A DNA stretch of 64,000 bases from Thermoplasmata archaeon. Its GTDB lineage: Archaea; Thermoplasmatota; Thermoplasmata; Lutacidiplasmatales; UBA184. Below, piece after piece: positions 58,220 through 64,000 of this stretch; position 1 is the first letter of the stretch; each line of letters starts with the position of its first letter. The stretch is from assembly GCA_022750115.1 (NCBI GenBank), contig JAKIWI010000006.1, forward strand, positions 62,001 through 126,000, written 5' to 3'. The translations under genes and the position numbers were made by a program. The notes below the pieces were generated by a model that was not told the DNA's origin, searched no databases, and saw only the letters and a list, made by a program, of their open reading frames with translations.

Positions 58220-58909
58220 CTACGGAACGTGCGGAGGTTCGGCCGGAGTGGCCGCTGGCTCGCGGTAGCCGAGCCGTTCGGGGGGCATCTCGTCCGAGGA
58301 GCCGCGGCGTTTTCCCACCACGAAGCCGAGGACCAGCGCGAGGATCACGAGCCCGACGATGACGCCCGAGATGATGAACACCGGGGCCCCCGGGCCGTTC
58401 GTCGTCGAGAGCGACCCCGGCGACATCCCCGAGCCGAGGAGCCCCGCCATGTTCGGAAAGTGCCCGGGCTGGGTGCAGACGTACTCGTAGACCCCGACCG
58501 GGGGCGCGGTGAAGTTGCCCTCGTAGTGGCCCCCGGTCGTCGCCCCGACCTGGACATTGACGAGAGGCGCGTGCGACGAGAAGTAGGAATCGAGGTCGGA
58601 GGCGCTGTCGGTGCTCGGGAACTCGTACCCCGCCGTGGGCGACAGGGTGAAGGTGTGCGTCACCGAGCCGAGCTGCGTCACCACGACGTGCACGGAGTCG
58701 CCGGGCTGGACCTCGTCGATGCTGGTCGCGAACACGAGCGCGTCGGTGACCGTCACGTTGAGCCACCGGTCGGTCCCCGCCGAGGGACGGACCCCGGACG
58801 ACGGGGTCCGGTCGCGATGGGACACCGCCAGGGCCGGAACGAGCGAGATCGTAAGGAGCCCGGCGACAAGGAGGAGCGCGAGCGCGGCACGAACCGGCGG
58901 CCGGGGCAT
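58220..58909 (-). CDS. Membrane-anchored cupredoxin (plastocyanin/sulfocyanin-like)
   Basis: 229 aa with an N-terminal signal (ALALLLVAGLLTISLVPALAV), a type-1 copper domain and a C-terminal helix (VFIISGVIVGLVILALVLGFV) before a short basic-then-acidic tail. Copper ligands are His in VTHTFTL and Cys-His-Met in YEYVCTQPGHFPNM. It should be an extracytoplasmic electron carrier between the Rieske/b complex and the CuA oxidase subunit, which is encoded divergently 168 nt away. No cytochrome c gene is in the window, supporting that role. Confidence 0.88.
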   Translation of the reverse strand: MPRPPVRAALALLLVAGLLTISLVPALAVSHRDRTPSSGVRPSAGTDRWLNVTVTDALVFATSIDEVQPGDSVHVVVTQLGSVTHTFTLSPTAGYEFPSTDSASDLDSYFSSHAPLVNVQVGATTGGHYEGNFTAPPVGVYEYVCTQPGHFPNMAGLLGSGMSPGSLSTTNGPGAPVFIISGVIVGLVILALVLGFVVGKRRGSSDEMPPERLGYREPAATPAEPPHVP

Positions 58910-59045
58910 CGTTGAATCTCGGCGCGCGCGGAGGCGCGCTTGGGCCGCGGGACGGGGAGAGCGGTTCAAAGGGGTTTGGTACGAACCGGGCCGTCCGGGC
59001 CCGCTCGCGCGTGGACGCTGCACGCGGTTTCCCGTTCGTACGGCT

Positions 59046-59054
59046 GAAATATCA
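59046..59054 (+). promoter_or_regulatory. TATA box of the split coxB operon
   Basis: GAAATATCA centred 28 nt before GTG 59078, giving a leaderless mRNA. Confidence 0.5.
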
Positions 59055-59077
59055 AGCGGGCGCCCTCGTCCTCCGGC

Positions 59078-59308
59078 GTGACCCCAGGGCATCTTGCGCG
59101 CGCGCTCGGGGGGGTCGCCCCGGCGCGGTTCGCGGCACCTCTCCCCGCCCTGGTCGCCGCCGGGTCCACGGACCTTCAGCAGACCTCCCCGCTCGTCTGG
59201 GTGATGGTCGCCGTCTCGGTGGCGGGCGCCCTGATCACCTATGCGTTCCTCGCGTACGCGATCTGGCGCTACCGCGACCCGCATACCCGGGGGCGGCGGT
59301 ATGGATAG
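59078..59308 (+). CDS. Cytochrome oxidase subunit II N-terminal half (first membrane helix)
   Basis: 76 aa from a GTG. Residues 38-62 form one helix (LVWVMVAVSVAGALITYAFLAYAIW) followed by RYRDPHTRGRRYG. The pattern of helix then YAIWRYR is what follows the first helix of oxidase subunit II. The next gene supplies the second helix and CuA domain and starts 8 bases before this stop. It is therefore best read as the detached first segment of CoxB, either a natural split or one polypeptide broken by a frameshift. Confidence 0.65.
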   Translation: MTPGHLARALGGVAPARFAAPLPALVAAGSTDLQQTSPLVWVMVAVSVAGALITYAFLAYAIWRYRDPHTRGRRYG

Positions 59309-59768
59309 CACGCGGAAGCTCGAGTACGCCTGGACGCTCGCCGTCGTGGCGCTTCTCGCCGCCGTCATGTTCTACTCGACGATCCTCCTCTACCACGTCG
59401 ACGCGATTCCCTCGCACATCGACGAGTACGTCGAGGTCACCGGCCACCAGTGGTACTGGGAGTTCTGCTACCCCGCGAACGGCACCTGCGCGAACGTGAC
59501 CTACAACCCGTCGAACGGGACGACGACGGGCGGTGCCCTCTGGGTGCATCCCGGGACGACCGTCCAGATCAATGTCACGAGCCTCGACGTGATCCACTCG
59601 TTCAACGTCCCGGGCCTCGGCGTCCGGATCGATGCGATCCCCGGCCGGACGAACAACTTCGCGTTCAACGTGCCGAACGCCGCCGCCGGGACGACCTACC
59701 TGATCCAGTGCACCGAGTTCTGCGGCACGTACCACGGGATCATGCGCGCCTTCGTGGTCGTCACGTAG
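59301..59768 (+). CDS. coxB: Cytochrome oxidase subunit II, CuA domain and second helix
   Basis: 155 aa from ATG 59301. It opens TRKLEYAWTLAVVALLAAVM, the subunit II second helix, then VEVTGHQWYWEF and the CuA ligands: His in DVIHSFNVPGLG and C-E-x-C-x3-H-x2-M in QCTEFCGTYHGIM. An insertion CYPANGTCANVT at the start of the domain has two Cys five apart. The N-terminal helix is missing here and is encoded by the preceding overlapping gene. It collides with the giant surface-protein gene, overlapping its stop by eight bases. Confidence 0.9.
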   Translation: MDSTRKLEYAWTLAVVALLAAVMFYSTILLYHVDAIPSHIDEYVEVTGHQWYWEFCYPANGTCANVTYNPSNGTTTGGALWVHPGTTVQINVTSLDVIHSFNVPGLGVRIDAIPGRTNNFAFNVPNAAAGTTYLIQCTEFCGTYHGIMRAFVVVT

Positions 59769-62700
59769 ACGGCTCGTCGACCATCCGGTACTCGGCATCG
59801 ACCGGACCATCGCTCGCGGGCGGCGGTCCCCGACGGCGGAGGATCAGGACGGCCGCGGCCGCCATCACGACCACCGCTGCGGCGCCGCTCGCGAGGACCC
59901 AGGTCGGCGGCAGCTTCAACGACGTTGAGGCGAGGGGCACCGGCGGAACGAGCGCGATCGCGGTGCGGTTGCCCGTGGGCCCGACGAACACGGACACGTT
60001 CGTCGGTGTGTACCCCGGCGCGGATGCGCTGACGTTGTAGGTGCCCGGGGCGACCGAGAAGCCGAAGCGACCCGACGGGTCGGTCGCCGCGCTCGCGAGC
60101 GCGCCCTTTCCCTCGGCCCAGACGGTCACCGCGGCTTGGGCGATCGCACGGCCGGTCGAGGCGTCGACGACCTCGCCCGAGAGCGGGACCGCGGTTCGCG
60201 GGAGCGTGAGGTTGTGGAACGTGGATGCGCCCGCGACGACGACCGTGAACGCGACCGAGCCGTACTGCACCGCACCGGTCGTGGCGAGGCTCGCGACGAG
60301 GTGGGTCGTGCCGTTCGGCACGAAGAAGGAGAACGCCCCGTTCGCGTCCGATCGCGCGAGCTGGCTCCCGTTGGAAGCGATCTGCACGTCCCCGAGGACG
60401 CCCTTCGTTCCTCCGTCGGTCGAGACCCCGCGGACCCGGTAGGTCATCGTCGCGAGCGAGAACGAGAGCCCCGAGACGTCCTGGTGGACGGTCACGGTGA
60501 GGTTCTGGGCCGCGTAGTTGGGCGCGCCCACGAACAGCTGTGCCACTCCCCAGGGGACGACGAGGTGGAACGAACCATTCGGGAAGCTGAGCGATTGCGC
60601 GACCCGGATCCCGCCCTCCCGGGCGACGACGAGCGCCCCGGAGATCGGGGCGGCGCTCACCGCGGACCGGACGGTCCCGGTCACGTTCTCTCCGATGTTG
60701 GGCGGCAGCGGCACGAGCACGATCGGAGGCAAGGCGACGAACACGCCGGAGAGCGCGGTAGTTCGGGCGACGCCGTCGAGGTAGCCGGACTTCGTAACGG
60801 TGATCCCGACCGGCCCGGGCGGCGCCGCGACCTGGTAGCTTCCGTCCGCTGCGGTGCTCGTTGGCCGGCCGCAGGGCCCGCCGCCCCAGTTTCCGCAGGC
60901 GAGCACGTTCGCGTTTGGGACGGGGGCACCCGTCGAGGTCACGACCTGACCGGTGAAGAATCCGTACGCCGCGAGGAAGACGATGCCGAGGTCGAGGTTC
61001 GCGCCCGGGTTGAGGCTGAGGAGGTAGCGGGTCGTGTTGTAGAACGGGGCCGAGGCGGAGAGGAAATACTGGCCCGGCGGTGAGGGGATCGAGAACGTCC
61101 CGTTCGCGTCCGTCGTGACCGTCTCATCGGGGAGGCAGCCGTTCGGGGGGCTGAACGGCGAGCACAGGCTCACGTTCGCCCCGACGAGGAGCCCGCCCGA
61201 CGGGAGCCCGCGCACGATCCCGTGGACGGTCGCGAACCCGAACACGGGGATGACCCCCATCTCGACGAAGGAGTCCGGCGTCACGTTGACGATCTGCGTC
61301 AGGTTCGCGAGGTAGATGTTCGATTGGACCGTGAACTGATCGAGGCCCGCGGGGACGCCCACCCAGAAGACCCCCGTAGCGTTCGTCTCAACGACCGTCG
61401 CGCAGAGCGGCTTCGTGATCGGGCAGGCGGTGACCATCGTGTATGGCACCGTCACGTTGCCCGGCATCGCCTCGACCGTTCCTTCGACGATCCCGTCCGC
61501 GGTGAGGTTCAGCCGAGGCTGGACGTAGGTCGAACCCGGCGGCAAGTCGACCCCAGTCTGGAACGTCGTGAACCCGGTCGCCGCCACCGACACATTGGTC
61601 GCGCTATCGGGAAGGCCGCTGAGCAGGAACTGCCCGAGGTCGTTGCCGTTCGCGGGTCCCGCGTGGACGGTGCCGTTTCCCGAGTCCTCGAAGACGTAGG
61701 TTCCTTCGACCGGATGGAACGTGACGTTGTCGTAGACCCCGGGAGTCGGCGGGGTGGCGACGGTGTTGACGTCGACGGTCCGGATGAGGACCACTCCCCC
61801 GCCCGCGACCTCCGTGAGGCGGATCTGGCCGAAAGCCGTCGCGCTGCCCGCGCTCACCGAGACCGTACTCGACCAGTTGGCGAACGCGGTGGAACCGACC
61901 ATGATCGCGTCCGTCCCGGGCGGGGCGCTGATGTTGACCGAGCCGGTGCCGTTCGACACCGAGCCACCGGAGAGTGCCTGATTCAAGGGCCCGCCGGACC
62001 CCACGACGTCGACGGTCAGCCCCACGGCGGGGAACAGCGTGGTGTTGTCGAGGACGGTCGCGTCCACGAACCCGAACCGCGTGAGCGTCAGATTCGGCCC
62101 GGGGACCACGCTCCCGGCGGTCGTCGTTCCGGCCACCCCGGTGGACTGGGCGGGCACGAGCCCCTGGGCGTTCGCGTTCACCTGCTCGCCGTACGCCCCG
62201 TCGGGCAGGAACGCCGTGTAGTTGCCCGAGGTCCCCGTCAGGGCGGTGATGCTCGGACCGGCCGACGCGCTCGCCAACGTCCCATACGTCGCGAAGAACG
62301 CGGCTGCGGTGTTGCCCCCCGAACTCTCCCGGATCGATCCGGTGAGTCCGCCAAGGATCAGGAACAGCACGCCGCCGCCAGGCCCGCCCCCCGCGACCGT
62401 CACCTGGCTCGACGAGACGGGCAATGCGAAGCTCGAGGGCGAAAAGCCGGGGTCGCCGTTCCCGGCGTTCGCGATCCCGCCCCCCGTGAGGGTGATCGTG
62501 TCGGGAGCCCCCGCCGGGACGCTGACGTTGAAGAACCCGCCGGTGTCGCTCGCCTCGATCGGCCCGCAGACCATCCGGGGGTCGCAGCCGCTGATCCGAA
62601 CCTGGTCCGCGCCCTCGCCGTAGTGCGCCCCGAGGCTCCCCCACGGCCCGACCAGGATCCGGCCGGTGATCCGGTCGAGAGGCGTGAGGAGGACCGAACC

Positions 62701-64000
62701 CAGGTCGACCGTCCCCGCCGTGGAGGCGTTCAGGTAGACCCGCAGGCCGACGTAGTGCGAACCGTTGACCCACATCTGGTACGACCCGTGGACGGTCGTC
62801 AGGTTGAACGCCCCGTCCGCGAGGGTCTGCGAGCTGGTGAGCTGGCATCCGCCGGCGCCGCTCAGGTAGCAGAGCGAGATTCGGGCGTCCCCCACGGCGA
62901 GGCCCGAACGCGCGTCGAGCGCGCGGCCGATGACCCAGGAGCCGGTCGTCGGGGTCGAGGAGTTCGCGGAACGGGCCGCCGTCGGTTGCGGAACGGCCGC
63001 GACGCCGATGGGAGCGAGGCGAATCGTCGGGACGGTCGTGATCGTTCCCGGCGTCAGGTTCGCGAACGTCGTCTCCGTGTCGTAGCCCGTGGCGCTCGCC
63101 TCGAAGGCGACCGCGCTCGCGGGGTACGGGGTCACCCCGACGCTGCCGTTGTAGGTGCCGTTCGAGCCGTACGTCGTCCCGACGGAGGTGCAGGCGTTCG
63201 GGTTCGCGACGATGCAGGCGACGATCTGCGCCTCGAGGACGGGGTATCCCGTTGTCGCCGAGAGGACCTGCCCGCCGACGTAGGCGACCGGACCGACCTC
63301 GATCACCCCGGTCGTGTTGTTCGAGGTGACGTCGACCCACGTGCTGTTGGAGCGGTAGCCGCCGGCGGAGATGGTCACCTGGTCCCACCCCAGCTCGGCG
63401 TAGGACCAGAACGACCCATTCGTCGCGTTGTACGTGCCCTGGAAGCACGGCCCTCCGAGGGGATTCGCGGGACATGCCTCGACTCCGACCCCGGCGCCGG
63501 TGACGGAGGGGAGGGACCCGATCGGAGCTCCCTCGACTCCCACGCTCCCGTGCAGCGATGCGAGCTCCGCCGAGAACGAAAACGTCCCGATCGGCGTCGG
63601 GTTCCCTTCCTGGGCGCAGCAGCGGGTCGGCACCGTGATCCAGGTGCCCCCCGAGTCGGGGCCCCAGGAGATGCCGACATGGTCGGGGCCGGGCGGCGCG
63701 GGAACGCAGAACACCCAGGCTCCGGTCGGGCATCCGGCCGGGACGGGGGGAAGTTGGCCCGTGGCGGAGGTCATGACCGGGGGAAGGCACTCCGAGCCCC
63801 GGACCATCGAGCAGACGGTGATCGTCGCGGACGTTGCGAATTCGGTCGAGTACGAGCCCGAGACGACGACGGTTCCGGACAGGTAGGTGCCGGGGCTGAC
63901 ATCGACCGTCCCGACATACGTGACCAACCCCGGAGTCACGTTCGCCCACGTCTCATTGAGCAGCCGGAAATTCTTGAGCAGCCCCGGCACCGGCAACTCG
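59761..64000 (-). CDS. Giant surface protein with carboxypeptidase-regulatory-like repeats (5' end outside window)
   Basis: 1412 codons are open and the reading frame continues beyond base 64000, so the N-terminus is missing. It consists of repeated beta-sandwich units of about 80-140 residues (typical string: PVxxAxVxxC...C...T..DxGxFxVxxPPG), followed by a C-terminal membrane helix near the end (VLASGAAAVVVMAAAAVLIL) and a short cytoplasmic RRRG tail. Most units have a Cys pair 5-8 residues apart at the same place. Many N-x-S/T sequons suggest glycosylation. Such domains resemble carboxypeptidase-regulatory and other surface Ig-like folds; adhesion, S-layer or substrate binding are possible. 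No enzymatic domain was seen. Confidence 0.8.
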   Translation of the reverse strand, partial: ELPVPGLLKNFRLLNETWANVTPGLVTYVGTVDVSPGTYLSGTVVVSGSYSTEFATSATITVCSMVRGSECLPPVMTSATGQLPPVPAGCPTGAWVFCVPAPPGPDHVGISWGPDSGGTWITVPTRCCAQEGNPTPIGTFSFSAELASLHGSVGVEGAPIGSLPSVTGAGVGVEACPANPLGGPCFQGTYNATNGSFWSYAELGWDQVTISAGGYRSNSTWVDVTSNNTTGVIEVGPVAYVGGQVLSATTGYPVLEAQIVACIVANPNACTSVGTTYGSNGTYNGSVGVTPYPASAVAFEASATGYDTETTFANLTPGTITTVPTIRLAPIGVAAVPQPTAARSANSSTPTTGSWVIGRALDARSGLAVGDARISLCYLSGAGGCQLTSSQTLADGAFNLTTVHGSYQMWVNGSHYVGLRVYLNASTAGTVDLGSVLLTPLDRITGRILVGPWGSLGAHYGEGADQVRISGCDPRMVCGPIEASDTGGFFNVSVPAGAPDTITLTGGGIANAGNGDPGFSPSSFALPVSSSQVTVAGGGPGGGVLFLILGGLTGSIRESSGGNTAAAFFATYGTLASASAGPSITALTGTSGNYTAFLPDGAYGEQVNANAQGLVPAQSTGVAGTTTAGSVVPGPNLTLTRFGFVDATVLDNTTLFPAVGLTVDVVGSGGPLNQALSGGSVSNGTGSVNISAPPGTDAIMVGSTAFANWSSTVSVSAGSATAFGQIRLTEVAGGGVVLIRTVDVNTVATPPTPGVYDNVTFHPVEGTYVFEDSGNGTVHAGPANGNDLGQFLLSGLPDSATNVSVAATGFTTFQTGVDLPPGSTYVQPRLNLTADGIVEGTVEAMPGNVTVPYTMVTACPITKPLCATVVETNATGVFWVGVPAGLDQFTVQSNIYLANLTQIVNVTPDSFVEMGVIPVFGFATVHGIVRGLPSGGLLVGANVSLCSPFSPPNGCLPDETVTTDANGTFSIPSPPGQYFLSASAPFYNTTRYLLSLNPGANLDLGIVFLAAYGFFTGQVVTSTGAPVPNANVLACGNWGGGPCGRPTSTAADGSYQVAAPPGPVGITVTKSGYLDGVARTTALSGVFVALPPIVLVPLPPNIGENVTGTVRSAVSAAPISGALVVAREGGIRVAQSLSFPNGSFHLVVPWGVAQLFVGAPNYAAQNLTVTVHQDVSGLSFSLATMTYRVRGVSTDGGTKGVLGDVQIASNGSQLARSDANGAFSFFVPNGTTHLVASLATTGAVQYGSVAFTVVVAGASTFHNLTLPRTAVPLSGEVVDASTGRAIAQAAVTVWAEGKGALASAATDPSGRFGFSVAPGTYNVSASAPGYTPTNVSVFVGPTGNRTAIALVPPVPLASTSLKLPPTWVLASGAAAVVVMAAAAVLILRRRGPPPASDGPVDAEYRMVDEPST

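Noticed and set aside
58216..58240. Inverted repeat GAACCT...AGGTTC at the cupredoxin 3' end as a terminator
   Set aside because: Only six paired bases with a 13-base loop and no U-rich tract; archaeal terminators rarely look like this.
1..64000. CRISPR arrays, insertion sequences and prophage genes
   Set aside because: No regular repeat-spacer units, transposase motifs or phage structural proteins were seen on either strand.

Overview
The window is archaeal, very GC-rich (roughly two-thirds G+C by eye) and gene-dense. It carries archaeal proteasome alpha, SBDS, exosome Rrp4/Rrp41/Rrp42, RpoP, L37Ae, S8e, SRP19, S12-S7-EF-2, family B DNA polymerase, RadB, pyruvoyl-dependent arginine decarboxylase and GPN-loop GTPase genes. 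Promoters are TATA-type and many start codons lie 24-30 nt from the TATA box, so many mRNAs are probably leaderless. The protein styles and the aerobic respiratory set suggest a Thermoplasmatota-like archaeon that uses oxygen; the exact lineage is an inference. No insertion sequences, phage genes or CRISPR arrays were seen, and no stretch above 300 bases lacks a gene.

Layout. 1-6 kb: exopolyphosphatase (cut by the window start), a degenerate TraB-like protein, an HTH regulator, a metallophosphoesterase and a thioredoxin-domain DUF255 protein. 6-12 kb: the proteasome/exosome/ribosome superoperon, ending in rpoP and an RNase J-like nuclease. 12-20 kb: RadB, Ogt, EF-2/S7/S12, family 4 uracil-DNA glycosylase and DNA polymerase B. 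20-24 kb: an EamA transporter, PurM and dihydroorotase. 24-33 kb: membrane functions (MacB-like ABC exporter, DedA, small membrane proteins, flippase, a large GT-C-like protein). 33-36 kb: oxygen-tolerant-type 2-oxoacid:ferredoxin oxidoreductase. 36-49 kb: molybdopterin synthase, Mrp ATPase, a canonical TraB protein, SIS isomerases, S8e-SRP19-GPN operon, glucose dehydrogenase plus KDG aldolase (Entner-Doudoroff), RNase HII, SCP2 protein, arginine decarboxylase, an Nfo-like TIM barrel with a hexuloisomerase, PIMT, FtsJ and a tRNA-Pro(GGG).

49-60 kb holds the energy-conserving block. On the minus strand lies a compact run tatA-tatC-tatB-like-61 aa-Rieske-cytochrome b-88 aa-132 aa-coxA-ctaA-ctaB. 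It encodes the exporter for a folded Fe-S protein, a bc-type complex without cytochrome c1, oxidase subunit I and both heme A steps. A membrane-anchored cupredoxin and a PhoU/AbrB regulator follow. Divergent from the cupredoxin is a CuA subunit II that appears split between its two membrane helices. The last 4.2 kb encode most of a giant secreted, membrane-anchored protein made of carboxypeptidase-regulatory-like repeats, most of which carry a closely spaced cysteine pair.

The observations most worth a second look are the split CoxB, the cysteine-stapled repeat protein, the EF-2 whose P-loop Asp and switch-I Gly are both replaced, the TIM-barrel/hexuloisomerase pair, and the pair of TraB-fold proteins of which one lost both GxxH motifs.
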